Both the position numbers and the translations under genes were made by a program. 29,448 bases of DNA, taken from positions 1 to 29,448 of the forward strand of contig WRIP01000002.1 in assembly GCA_009782665.1 (NCBI GenBank), given 5' to 3'. The notes below the pieces were generated by a model. The model had not been told where the DNA came from and made no database searches. It worked only from the letters and a program-made list of their open reading frames with translations. Shown one piece after another: positions 16,657-25,392 of the stretch. This DNA comes from Oscillospiraceae bacterium. GTDB taxonomy: Bacteria > Bacillota > Clostridia > Oscillospirales > Ruminococcaceae. Numbering within the stretch: the first letter of the stretch is position 1; every line of letters starts with the position of its first letter.

Positions 16657-18174
16657 TTATTTGCGTTTAGCTTTTGTTGTGTGCTTGCCTTCTGTAACGA
16701 TATCGACCGTCAAAACAATCTCATCCGCTGCGGTTAGACACAGCAGCGGAACCATATTGATGAGATATCTTGAGGTGGTTTCCCAGAAATTAAAGAACAA
16801 CATAACTCCGAATAACGTTAGGTAAACCACATACAAATCAGAAGTCTTGTTTTTACCAAATATCTGTCGGAATAATCCTAAGCAGAGTAACCCCAAGGTC
16901 ATGAGATGGTATCCCCCGGAGTAGATGGTATACGGCATATATAACGGCTGTCCGACCAAAATGATGTGATGTGTGAAGTTCACTCTTAGAGGTGTACACA
17001 GAAAGACATCGGCTCCATATTTACCGTCGGACCAGGTGAGTACGGCCTTTTCGGTCGCCATCGATATGTATCCTCTCACGGTATATGAGCGATAAATCTC
17101 TTTAACCCTTTGATTCACTGCCTCTTTTCTCGCTTCAAGTCCCTCAAAACTAATACAGTAGTTGAGATCCTCATCTGAATAGTATCCCGGACTGTGACTA
17201 CCGTATAGAAACCATAATCCTATCGGAAGACCTATCGTTTCCTCTCTGCTGAAATCAATTACTCCGCTCTGTCTCTGCCATCGATTGTATGAAAAATACA
17301 TCACGCCAAATACACTAACGACGGCAGTAGCAGCCGCAACTGTCTTCAAAATACTGTCACGGCGGTCGATGAAGAGGTTGATGATTATGGCAACTGCAAT
17401 CACTGCCACACTTCCCTTTACCGCAAACCCTAAGAACGCTACTGCCGACCCTGCCAATAGCAACAGAATACGCTTGAAGTAACGGTCGCTATCTCGAGCC
17501 AAAATGTATAGATAGAGGGTAGCGGTCATAAACGGCATCGACAGTGTGTCGGTGTAGAAGACCGGGGTCCAGATATACATAACCGGGCAGAACACCGCAA
17601 CTAAGAATACCGTAAACACGGCTGATTTACTACGAAATATTCGCTTAGCAATAAGATATATGAAAAGGACTGACAGCGATATCATAACGGCATTGAAGCA
17701 GATAGCAGAAGTCAGACCTGCCTCGGTTAAGGGCTGTATTCCGAAAAATGACATCAGCTTAAAGAACAACCCCAGCAGTAACAGTAAACCCACATTGTTA
17801 TTGCAGACCACATAGTAGTGTGAATATCGGTTAAGCACGAAGTTATCCAGCAGATCTACCACCGACTCATATACCACCTTCAGATCAAGTATCACCACCT
17901 GGGTCAGCAGATAACCGACCAGCATCAGCAGCCCGGTAAAAACTGCAAAGAGAAACAGCATCAACAGGCGAAAACGTCCGTCTGTCATGCTGTTTAGTTT
18001 ATGTTTTGTGACTTTTGATATCAATATGATAACAAATAGTATTACTACAGTAGCGACTGCGGCAAGTAGATTCTCTTTAGGTTGATTGACTATGATGTTT
18101 AGTATCAACCACAATAGAATCACAAGAAATACTATAAGAAAGGCGGTGTACAGTTTTTTTGCTCCCCTTACCAT
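16657..18174 (-). CDS. Membrane glycosyltransferase, PMT/ArnT (GT39)-like
   Basis: A protein of about 505 aa with roughly twelve transmembrane helices. Two helices lead into a basic loop, then a helix pair followed by an outer loop with acidic residues (LDLKVVYESVVDLLDNF, about 98-113) and HYYVVCNNNVGLLLLLG, which resembles the first outer loop and second helix block of GT39 protein/lipid mannosyltransferases. A large C-terminal outer loop contains SHSPGYYSDEDLNY. Such enzymes use polyprenyl-phosphate sugars to modify surface proteins or lipids; the acceptor is unknown. GTG at 18177 and ATG at 18174 are both possible starts; ATG is preferred because AGGA then lies 6 nt upstream. The gene begins 8 nt after the gyrA stop, so it is likely co-transcribed with the gyrase genes. 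Confidence 0.75.
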   Translation of the reverse strand: MVRGAKKLYTAFLIVFLVILLWLILNIIVNQPKENLLAAVATVVILFVIILISKVTKHKLNSMTDGRFRLLMLFLFAVFTGLLMLVGYLLTQVVILDLKVVYESVVDLLDNFVLNRYSHYYVVCNNNVGLLLLLGLFFKLMSFFGIQPLTEAGLTSAICFNAVMISLSVLFIYLIAKRIFRSKSAVFTVFLVAVFCPVMYIWTPVFYTDTLSMPFMTATLYLYILARDSDRYFKRILLLLAGSAVAFLGFAVKGSVAVIAVAIIINLFIDRRDSILKTVAAATAVVSVFGVMYFSYNRWQRQSGVIDFSREETIGLPIGLWFLYGSHSPGYYSDEDLNYCISFEGLEARKEAVNQRVKEIYRSYTVRGYISMATEKAVLTWSDGKYGADVFLCTPLRVNFTHHIILVGQPLYMPYTIYSGGYHLMTLGLLCLGLFRQIFGKNKTSDLYVVYLTLFGVMLFFNFWETTSRYLINMVPLLCLTAADEIVLTVDIVTEGKHTTKAKRK

Positions 18175-18182
18175 CACACGTC

Positions 18183-20714
18183 CTAGTCTTCCGGATCTAT
18201 CTCTTCCGTTTCACCCTCACTCGGTTCCGGAAGGATCTGTTCGGTGTTTTCATCCGATTCATAATCCTCTTCAGTGTCTCTCTCGGCTCTGGCAACAGTT
18301 ACAATCCGATCATCCTCTGCTACCCGCATCACCCGAACACCCTGCCCGTATCTGCCGGTTGCATTAATGTCAGCTACATGAAATCGTATGATAATTCCGG
18401 TTTGGCTGATGAGAATAACATCATCATCGGTATCAACTGCCTTTACCCCGGCAATGACGGCTTTCATATTCCGTGGATAGTTTATGATACCTTTGCCTCC
18501 CCGGTGCTGCAATCGGTATCCTTCGACATCGGTGAGCCGTCCTTTTCCGTCCTCGGTTACGGTCAGCAGCATCGATCCGTCTCTTATGGTCGACATCCCT
18601 ACAACCGTATCTCCCTCTGAGAGGGAAATCGCCTTAACTCCTCGGGCAATTCTTCCCACCGAACGTACATCCTTCTCGTTGAATCGTATTGCCATCCCTT
18701 GACCGGTAGCTACAATCAGATCCTGTGTTCCATCGGTCAGTCGTACCCAAGCAAGATCATCATCCTCATTCAGAATGATACCGAATACTCCCTTGCGATA
18801 GATATTGCGATAGAGTGACAGATTACTCTTCTTGATGAAACCTTTTCGTGTCACCATGACGATATACTCGGCAGCATCGAAGTCGGCAACTCTAATAACT
18901 GTGGTCACCTTCTCCTCCGGCCATAACGGCAGCAGATTGACAATATTCATGCCTCTGCTGGTTCGTGAACCTTCCGGTATTTCATAACCCTTCAGCTTAT
19001 ATACTCGTCCTTTGTTGGTCATAAACAGCAGATTGTCATGGGTTGAGCAGATATATAGCTCTGCGACAAAGTCTTCATCCCGTCGGGTCAACCCCGTAAT
19101 ACCACGCCCACCACGTTTTTGACTCTTATACAGATCGGTCGGTTGTCGTTTCACATACCCGAAATGTGTCAGGGTGATAACACAATCCTCTACCGGTATG
19201 AGGTCCTCAATATCCACCTCTCCCGATACCGGAACTATCTCGGTTCTACGGTCATCACCAAACTTCTCAGAAATCTCGGTCAGCTCTTCCTTAATGTTGG
19301 CCAGCAAGAGGTACTTGTCATCAAGTAGATTTTGTAGCTCCTCTATCCGTAGCGCTAACTCTTGCAGCTCGTTATCTATGCGCTGTATCTCAAGTCCAGC
19401 CAGACGACCGAGTTGCAGCTGTACTATAGCAGTGGCTTGAACTTCGTCAAATCCGAACTTTTCCATAATCGCCGTCCTGGCTTCACCGCTACCTCCCTTA
19501 CACCCGCGGATGGTCGCAATAATATCATCGATTATGTCAACTGCTCTCCTGAGTCCTTCTAGTATATGTGCTCTATCTCGGGCTCGTTTCAGGTTATATT
19601 CTGTTCGTCTGGTCACCACATCACATTGAAAGTCGATATAGCTCTGCATCATGGTCTTGAGATCCATGATCTTGGGTATACCGTCCTTTAGTGCTAACAT
19701 TATGACCCCGACCGTCTCCTGTAGCTGTGTAAATTTGTATAATTGGTTGATTATTACCTGTGCGTTTACATCCCGTCGAAGTTCGACTACCACCCTGAAT
19801 CCATCACGGTCACTCTCATCCCGTAAAGCGGTGATTCCATCCACCCTCTTGTCCTTGACCAGATCCGCAATACTCTCGATGAGCCGGGCTTTATTGACCA
19901 TATATGGCATCTCGGTGATGACGATGGTATATCGACCGTTATCTTCTTCAATTTCCGCCTTACCGCGAAGGGTAATTCTGCCTCTTCCGGTTGCATAAGC
20001 GGCTCGGATGCCGCTCATACCCATTATGACACCGCCAGTAGGAAAATCCGGTCCCTTAATATAGTCTAAAAGATCCAGTATCTCGCAATCGGGATTGTCA
20101 ATGAGATACTGCATACCGTCCACTATCTCTTTGAGGTTATGCGGCGGTATGTTGGTTGCCATGCCCACCGCTATACCGGTAGAACCATTTACCAACAGAT
20201 TAGGAAATCTCGAGGGTAGTACAGAGGGTTCCATGGTTCGGTCATCATAGTTCGGTGTGAAATCAACCGTTTCCTTGTCAATATCCTTCAACATATAGTT
20301 GGTCAACTGTTGAAGTCGTGCCTCGGTATATCTGTAAGCGGCAGGAGGATCTCCGTCGATCGAGCCGAAGTTACCCTGTCCTTCAACCAACGGATAGCGC
20401 ATGGAGAAATCCTGCGCCAACCTGACCATTGCATCATAGACCGAAGCATCACCATGTGGATGATAACTACCCAGCACCGCACCGACCGTGTCTGCTGCCT
20501 TACGAAAGGCCTTATCGTGGGTTAAGTCTCTTTCCGACATCGAATACAGAATACGTCTATGAACCGGTTTCAGTCCGTCGCGTACATCCGGAAGGGCACG
20601 GGAAACAATAACCGACATGGAATAGTCTAAGAAACTCTTCTTCATCTCCCGTTCTATATCTCTGGTCAGTATTATTCCGTCTCTGTTATCCGGTTTTATG
20701 TTATTATCGTCCAT
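18183..20714 (-). CDS. gyrA: DNA gyrase subunit A
   Basis: GyrA is the breakage-reunion subunit of DNA gyrase, which introduces negative supercoils with GyrB. The 843-aa protein has the winged-helix/tower domain with VHRRILY (51-57), the quinolone-determining HPHGDASVYD (85-94), and RYTEAR with catalytic Y129, followed by the C-terminal beta-pinwheel with a GyrA-box-like QKRGGRGITG and an acidic tail rich in Glu and Asp. Position A90 corresponds to E. coli Ser83 and D94 to Asp87. It follows gyrB by 21 nt. The downstream membrane glycosyltransferase begins 8 nt after it. Confidence 0.98.
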   Translation of the reverse strand: MDDNNIKPDNRDGIILTRDIEREMKKSFLDYSMSVIVSRALPDVRDGLKPVHRRILYSMSERDLTHDKAFRKAADTVGAVLGSYHPHGDASVYDAMVRLAQDFSMRYPLVEGQGNFGSIDGDPPAAYRYTEARLQQLTNYMLKDIDKETVDFTPNYDDRTMEPSVLPSRFPNLLVNGSTGIAVGMATNIPPHNLKEIVDGMQYLIDNPDCEILDLLDYIKGPDFPTGGVIMGMSGIRAAYATGRGRITLRGKAEIEEDNGRYTIVITEMPYMVNKARLIESIADLVKDKRVDGITALRDESDRDGFRVVVELRRDVNAQVIINQLYKFTQLQETVGVIMLALKDGIPKIMDLKTMMQSYIDFQCDVVTRRTEYNLKRARDRAHILEGLRRAVDIIDDIIATIRGCKGGSGEARTAIMEKFGFDEVQATAIVQLQLGRLAGLEIQRIDNELQELALRIEELQNLLDDKYLLLANIKEELTEISEKFGDDRRTEIVPVSGEVDIEDLIPVEDCVITLTHFGYVKRQPTDLYKSQKRGGRGITGLTRRDEDFVAELYICSTHDNLLFMTNKGRVYKLKGYEIPEGSRTSRGMNIVNLLPLWPEEKVTTVIRVADFDAAEYIVMVTRKGFIKKSNLSLYRNIYRKGVFGIILNEDDDLAWVRLTDGTQDLIVATGQGMAIRFNEKDVRSVGRIARGVKAISLSEGDTVVGMSTIRDGSMLLTVTEDGKGRLTDVEGYRLQHRGGKGIINYPRNMKAVIAGVKAVDTDDDVILISQTGIIIRFHVADINATGRYGQGVRVMRVAEDDRIVTVARAERDTEEDYESDENTEQILPEPSEGETEEIDPED

Positions 20715-20735
20715 GCTCTACTCTCTTCTGTGAGA

Positions 20736-22673
20736 TTATATATCCAGATTCTGTACATATCTCGCGTTCTTTTCGATGAATTCCCGTCTCGGAGGCACCT
20801 TATCTCCCATCAGAATGGTGAATATCTCATCTGCAGCAGCTGCATCATCAATCTCTACCTTTATGAGGGTTCGGTTATCTGGGTTCATGGTAGTCTCCCA
20901 GAGCTGATCGGGGTTCATCTCTCCTAATCCTTTATATCGGTTTATCTTCAGGTTGTTTTCACCCAGTTCCTGAGTAATTCGCTCTCGCGAGGCTTCATCA
21001 TATGCATACCTGATGGTGTTTCCTTTTTGCAGGCGATAGAGCGGTGGTTGAGCCAGATAGATATGTCCTTCTGTCAACAGTGGTCGCATAAACCTGAAGA
21101 AAAAGGTCAGTAACAGCGTACGTATATGACTACCATCCACATCTGCATCTGCCATGATGATTATCTTGCCGTAACGCAACTTTTCTAGGTCGATTTCATC
21201 ACCCAGTCCTGTGCCGAGTGCCGTTACCACCGGCAGTAGCTTTTCATTGGTGTACACCTTATCTAGTCGGGTCTTCTCGACATTGATCATCTTTCCCCAT
21301 AAAGGCAGTATTGCCTGGAACCTTCGGTCACGTCCTGTCTTGGCAGAACCACCGGCAGAATCTCCCTCGACAATATATATCTCGGTTCCTTCCTTGCCTT
21401 TTTCAGAACAGTCTGCCAACTTGCCAGGCAACGAGGTACTGTCTAGGGCAGATTTTCTACGGGTTTGATCTCGCGCCTTCTTAGCTGCCTCACGTGCTCG
21501 TGCGGCACTGAGAGCCTTCTCATATATAGCTTTGGTAATTGAGGGATTCTCTTCGAAATAGTCGATTATCTTCTGGTAAACCAACCGTTCAACCAATGCA
21601 CGCATATCGGTGTTACCCAACCGTGCCTTGGTTTGCCCTTCAAACTGAGCATCGTTGAGCTTTACGCTGACAATGGCAGTTAGTCCTTCCCTGACATCAT
21701 CTCCTGCCAAGTTTTTATCGGCTTCCTTCAGCAAGGAGTATTTCCTACCATAGTCGTTGAACGCACGGGTTATTCCGTTTTTAAATCCCTGTTCGTGGGT
21801 ACCGCCATCCGATGTATGGATATTGTTGGCAAAGGTTAACAGTAGCTCATTGTAGCTATCGTTATACTGCATAGCCACCTCAACCTCTTTATCATCTCCG
21901 GAACTGTTGAAGTATATTATCTCGTCATGGATAGTACCTAAGGATCTCCTGGCGTGAATATGCTCGATAAAGCTCCGAATTCCGCCTTCGTAGTGCATCT
22001 TTTCAACCGTTACCTCGTCGGTACGTTGATCTATTAATGATATCTGAAGTCCCGCATTCAGAAATGCCTGCTCCCGCATACGATTCTCCAGCGTCGAGTA
22101 GTCATATTCCGTCTCTTCGAAGATTTCTGCATCCGCCTTCCAGGTAACTATGGTACCAGTTCGGTTGGTGGGACCGACCTCATGAAGCTCCTCCACAACA
22201 TCACCACGAGAGAATCTTTGGATATACTCTCGACCGTTGATGTGAATCTCGACCACAAGCCATTCAGACAGTGCGTTAACCACTGCCGCTCCCACTCCGT
22301 GAAGACCTCCGGAAAAATGATAACCTTCTCCATCAAACTTACCGCCGGCATGTAGCATGGTAAAGACAACCGTTGCAGCAGGTAGACCGGTGGTAGCTTG
22401 AATTCCAGTAGGAATTCCTCTACCATCGTCGTCGACCGATACCGATCCGTCATTTTTCAGGGTCACTGTAATATTATTGCAGTATCCGGCCAATGCTTCA
22501 TCTATCGAGTTGTCCACTATTTCGTAGACTAGATGATGAAGCCCTCTAGTTCCGGTAGAACCGATATACATACCCGGTCGCTTTCTGACTGCTTCCAGTC
22601 CTTCTAGTACCTGTATCTGTTCGGCGTCATAGACCATTTCGATATGTTCTTTTTTTTCTGTGTTTTCTTCCAT
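20736..22673 (-). CDS. gyrB: DNA gyrase subunit B
   Basis: GyrB supplies ATP hydrolysis for supercoiling. The 645-aa protein shows the GHKL ATPase motifs VDNSIDEA (53-60) and DGRGIPTG (83-90) and GGLHGVGAAVVNALS (122-136), the transducer domain, and TOPRIM with EGDSAGGSAK (436-445) and DADVDGSH (509-516). The metal-site residues are intact. KTGRDR replaces the common KQGRDR, and LPLWGK replaces LPLRGK, forms I associate with Oscillospirales-type sequences. It lies in the dnaA-dnaN-recF-remB-gyrB-gyrA order, 28 nt after remB, with a GGAG site before the ATG. Confidence 0.98.
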   Translation of the reverse strand: MEENTEKKEHIEMVYDAEQIQVLEGLEAVRKRPGMYIGSTGTRGLHHLVYEIVDNSIDEALAGYCNNITVTLKNDGSVSVDDDGRGIPTGIQATTGLPAATVVFTMLHAGGKFDGEGYHFSGGLHGVGAAVVNALSEWLVVEIHINGREYIQRFSRGDVVEELHEVGPTNRTGTIVTWKADAEIFEETEYDYSTLENRMREQAFLNAGLQISLIDQRTDEVTVEKMHYEGGIRSFIEHIHARRSLGTIHDEIIYFNSSGDDKEVEVAMQYNDSYNELLLTFANNIHTSDGGTHEQGFKNGITRAFNDYGRKYSLLKEADKNLAGDDVREGLTAIVSVKLNDAQFEGQTKARLGNTDMRALVERLVYQKIIDYFEENPSITKAIYEKALSAARAREAAKKARDQTRRKSALDSTSLPGKLADCSEKGKEGTEIYIVEGDSAGGSAKTGRDRRFQAILPLWGKMINVEKTRLDKVYTNEKLLPVVTALGTGLGDEIDLEKLRYGKIIIMADADVDGSHIRTLLLTFFFRFMRPLLTEGHIYLAQPPLYRLQKGNTIRYAYDEASRERITQELGENNLKINRYKGLGEMNPDQLWETTMNPDNRTLIKVEIDDAAAADEIFTILMGDKVPPRREFIEKNARYVQNLDI

Positions 22674-22701
22674 GTAACTCCGTTAACTCCTGATTATTAC
22701 G

Positions 22702-22935
22702 CTAGATACTTCTCTGTTTCAATATTCCGGTTGATAAACCGGAGATATATACCTTCTCTTCGGTCAGTATAAATGACTGTGGCAGATCCTCTGCGGCATC
22801 CACAATGTGCCCTTCTCGTTGCATAACGGTCAGATAATCCCGCATCCGTTTTTCTATGGTAGATATATCGATATCAAAGATACCGATTATCTCTTCGCTA
22901 TTGAGAATATAGTTGTTTCCTATGTGAAGATACAT
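22702..22935 (-). CDS. remB: Extracellular matrix regulator RemB (DUF370-type, YaaB)
   Basis: A 77-aa protein beginning MYLHIGNNYILNSEEIIGIF, the typical start of RemB/YaaB, with the later PQSFILTEEKVYISGLSTG strand. In Bacillus subtilis remB lies between recF and gyrB, exactly as here, and affects biofilm matrix expression; its relative RemA binds DNA as a multimer. It starts 2 nt after the recF stop, so translation is probably coupled. The role in this organism is inferred from position and family only. Confidence 0.9.
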   Translation of the reverse strand: MYLHIGNNYILNSEEIIGIFDIDISTIEKRMRDYLTVMQREGHIVDAAEDLPQSFILTEEKVYISGLSTGILKQRSI

Positions 22936-22937
22936 CC

Positions 22938-24020
22938 CTATTCTACCAGTATTCCTTTATCTATCTTGAACAGCGACGCCTCTACCCGTTTGGTCACGAG
23001 CGAGGGATCACACCCGGTGATTATTGATTGGGTGGCTAAACGGTTTATGAGGTATTCCTGTCGATTGCCGTCCAGTTCCGACAGTACATCGTCCAAAAGG
23101 AGTATGGGTTCCTCTCCGAGTGAACGTTCCATAATGGAGGCTTCAGCCATCTTCAAGGCCAGTACCACAGTTCGCTGTTGACCTTGAGAGGCATATACTC
23201 GAGCATTAACTCCGTCTAATGTGATGGTTATATCGTCACGATGGGGACCTAACGTAGAGAAACCGGCTCCGATATCATACTGTCTTTTACTATGCAGCAG
23301 GGCGACTGCCTGCTCGATATTAAAGCCATCATCAAATAATGTAGATATATATGCCAGACTCAACTGTTCACTGTCACCAGAAATGGCACTATAGTGTTCT
23401 TTTGCTAGTACCAAAAGGCTGTCACAGAAATTACTACGCATCTGTGTTATGACCCGTGCTGCCTCTGCAATCTGAACATCAAACACATCCAAGATATCAT
23501 ACATCTGAACATTTCTGTAGCTGTCCTTTAGTGCACTGTTCTTCTGTCCCAACAGTCGTGTATATCGTCGAAGCTCAATCAGATAGTGCGGAGATATCTG
23601 ACATAATGCGGTGTCGATGAACTTCCGTCGTTGTTCCGGGCTTCCCTTGACTAACATAAGATGTTCAGGTGAAAATAGTACACAGCAAAAAACACCTGCC
23701 AGTGCGGCTGCTTTTATCGGGGTACCGCGATTTCTTTGTCCGATTCTTCCCCTATCGGAAATTGTAACTCGGATTCTTTGCTCGCGCTGTTCCAGGTTAA
23801 AGATCCCGTCTATTACACTGCTAACTTCACCCTGCATAATCATTTCATTATCTTTGCGTGCACGAAATGATTTCGCACCGGTTAGAATGAAGATGGATTC
23901 CAGCAGATTGGTTTTACCCTGTCCGTTTGCTCCGTATATGACGTTTACACCGTTTTCAGGTGTAAATTCCAACTCCTTAATATTTCTGAATCTCTGTAGT
24001 GATAGGTTTATCAGATTCAT
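22938..24020 (-). CDS. recF: DNA replication/repair protein RecF
   Basis: RecF is an SMC-like ATPase that helps load RecA at gapped DNA with RecO and RecR. The 360-aa product is normal in length. The Walker A motif GANGQGKTN is at 30-38, and the Walker B with LLLDDVLSELD lies near 307-317. The ABC signature region carries YASQGQQRTVVLALKMAE, the usual RecF form. It begins 9 nt after dnaN in the conserved operon and is followed by remB. No unusual change is visible. Confidence 0.97.
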   Translation of the reverse strand: MNLINLSLQRFRNIKELEFTPENGVNVIYGANGQGKTNLLESIFILTGAKSFRARKDNEMIMQGEVSSVIDGIFNLEQREQRIRVTISDRGRIGQRNRGTPIKAAALAGVFCCVLFSPEHLMLVKGSPEQRRKFIDTALCQISPHYLIELRRYTRLLGQKNSALKDSYRNVQMYDILDVFDVQIAEAARVITQMRSNFCDSLLVLAKEHYSAISGDSEQLSLAYISTLFDDGFNIEQAVALLHSKRQYDIGAGFSTLGPHRDDITITLDGVNARVYASQGQQRTVVLALKMAEASIMERSLGEEPILLLDDVLSELDGNRQEYLINRLATQSIITGCDPSLVTKRVEASLFKIDKGILVE

Positions 24021-24029
24021 CTTACCACA

Positions 24030-25121
24030 CTATATGCGAACCGGAAGTACGAGATAGAGGAAATCATCTCCTTCAAGTGGAACTATCTTTATGGGTGATG
24101 ATTTTTCGTTCAACTCAAGATATACCTCATCCTGATTACAATGATTAAGTGCTTCCATTAGATAACGGCTATTAAATCCCATCTCTATTCCATCTCCTTC
24201 GATGGCTGCCGATATTTCATCATGTGATTTTCCTACCGGAGTATTACAGTTGACTATCACCATATCATCTTCAAAAGATATCTTTACTGCATTGAGCACA
24301 ACGTTACTGATGACCAATGAAGCTCTCTCCACCGCACTGTAGAAATCCGACACATTGATTTTTGTTCGCGTCTTATACCCTATTGGAATGGAATATGTAT
24401 GATCGATGAAGTCCCCTTCCAGCAGACGGGTGGTAACAACAAAATCTTTAAGGGTGAATATGGCATATCTTCTGGCAGTACTTATATGGATATCATCTTC
24501 ACCATCGATGAGACGAGATACCTCAGCCAACGTCTTGCCCGGTACTATGAAACTGCGATTTTTACTGTTCTCAATGTTCTTTTTGCTAACTGCCAACCTA
24601 TATCCATCCACCGCAACTAATGTCAATAGATTTTCTTCTAATATGAAGCGTGCACCGGTATAAACCGGCTTTGAATCATCAGTTGCTACCGCAAAGAGGA
24701 TCATTTCGATCATCTCTTTCATATCAGCACTTGAGATGATTAATGATTCTTCAGTTTCTGGATTTGGTAGATCGGGAAAATCTGATGCCACGATGCCAGA
24801 AAAATCAAATTTTGCTATTCCACACTGTAAAAATACATGAGAGTGATTGTCGGTATATATGAGTACCTCTTCTCCCACAGATTTTCTTACCATATCGATG
24901 AGTAGATTGGCATTTATGACGATATCTCCCGTCTCTTCAACAACAGCAGATATAGTTGTATTGATACCAAGCTCCAGATTGTATCCGGTCAGTATTACAC
25001 TTCTCTCGAGTACAGTGAACAGTATTCCCTCTATTGAAGGGATGGGGGAGCGTGAAGCTACTGCTCTTGAGACACCCGACAGTGCTTTAATCAATTCTTC
25101 TCGTTGACAACGTATTCTCAT
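24030..25121 (-). CDS. dnaN: DNA polymerase III beta subunit (sliding clamp)
   Basis: DnaN forms the dimeric ring that holds polymerase III and many partners on DNA. The 363-aa protein has the usual three repeated clamp domains: MRIRCQREELIKALSGVSRAV at the N terminus (first 20 residues conserved in type), GYRLAVSKK and FIVPGKTLAEVSRLI in the middle, and the C-terminal LYLVLPVRI-type ending that contributes to the partner-binding pocket. AAGGAG lies about 9 nt before the ATG. The 271-nt gap before it toward dnaA holds the likely unwinding site, and no clear promoter of its own is seen. Confidence 0.97.
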   Translation of the reverse strand: MRIRCQREELIKALSGVSRAVASRSPIPSIEGILFTVLERSVILTGYNLELGINTTISAVVEETGDIVINANLLIDMVRKSVGEEVLIYTDNHSHVFLQCGIAKFDFSGIVASDFPDLPNPETEESLIISSADMKEMIEMILFAVATDDSKPVYTGARFILEENLLTLVAVDGYRLAVSKKNIENSKNRSFIVPGKTLAEVSRLIDGEDDIHISTARRYAIFTLKDFVVTTRLLEGDFIDHTYSIPIGYKTRTKINVSDFYSAVERASLVISNVVLNAVKISFEDDMVIVNCNTPVGKSHDEISAAIEGDGIEMGFNSRYLMEALNHCNQDEVYLELNEKSSPIKIVPLEGDDFLYLVLPVRI

Positions 25122-25176
25122 AGTATAATTCTCCTTGGTTGGTTATTGAGTAAAAAAAAAACACAAAAGCATCGAC

Positions 25177-25374
25177 TATATATATATTACTCAAGTAGTA
25201 ATAGTAGAGGTGTTGATTTTGATGAAAACTCACGGGAGGACGATTTATGCCGGAAAAGGAACCAAAAGTTTTCATCATCGCTGTGATGAATAAATATTGA
25301 AAATGTTGAAAACCTTTAGAGAAAAGAACTGAGTGTTGAAAAAGTCGGTCGATGGTTGATTATTCGGTTGAAAA
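25177..25374. other. oriC: Replication origin: AT-rich unwinding region, DnaA-trios and DnaA-box-like cluster
   Basis: The dnaA-dnaN gap holds an AT tract (25177-25189), then TAGTAATAGTAG (25196-25207), which reads 3'-GAT-GAT-AAT-GAT on the plus strand going away from the boxes, the pattern of DnaA-trios. Box-like 9-mers follow: TGTTGATTT (25211), TGATGAAAA (25220), the same in inverse orientation (25269-25277), TGATGAATA (25284), TATTGAAAA (25295), TGTTGAAAA (25304 and 25334), GGTTGATTA (25354) and GGTTGAAAA (25366). The best differ from TGTGGATAA (the complement of TTATCCACA) at two positions. Two pairs are head-to-tail without a gap. The order box, trio, AT-rich matches the basal unwinding system of Bacillus. 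Confidence 0.7.
25221..25276. repeat. 10-bp perfect inverted repeat inside oriC
   Basis: GATGAAAACT (25221-25230) and AGTTTTCATC (25267-25276) are separated by 36 nt. Each arm overlaps a box-like TGATGAAAA, so the repeat may simply be two opposed DnaA sites; a cruciform or RNA stem is the alternative. Confidence 0.55.
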
Positions 25375-25392
25375 TGAATACAAAAGCAAGCA

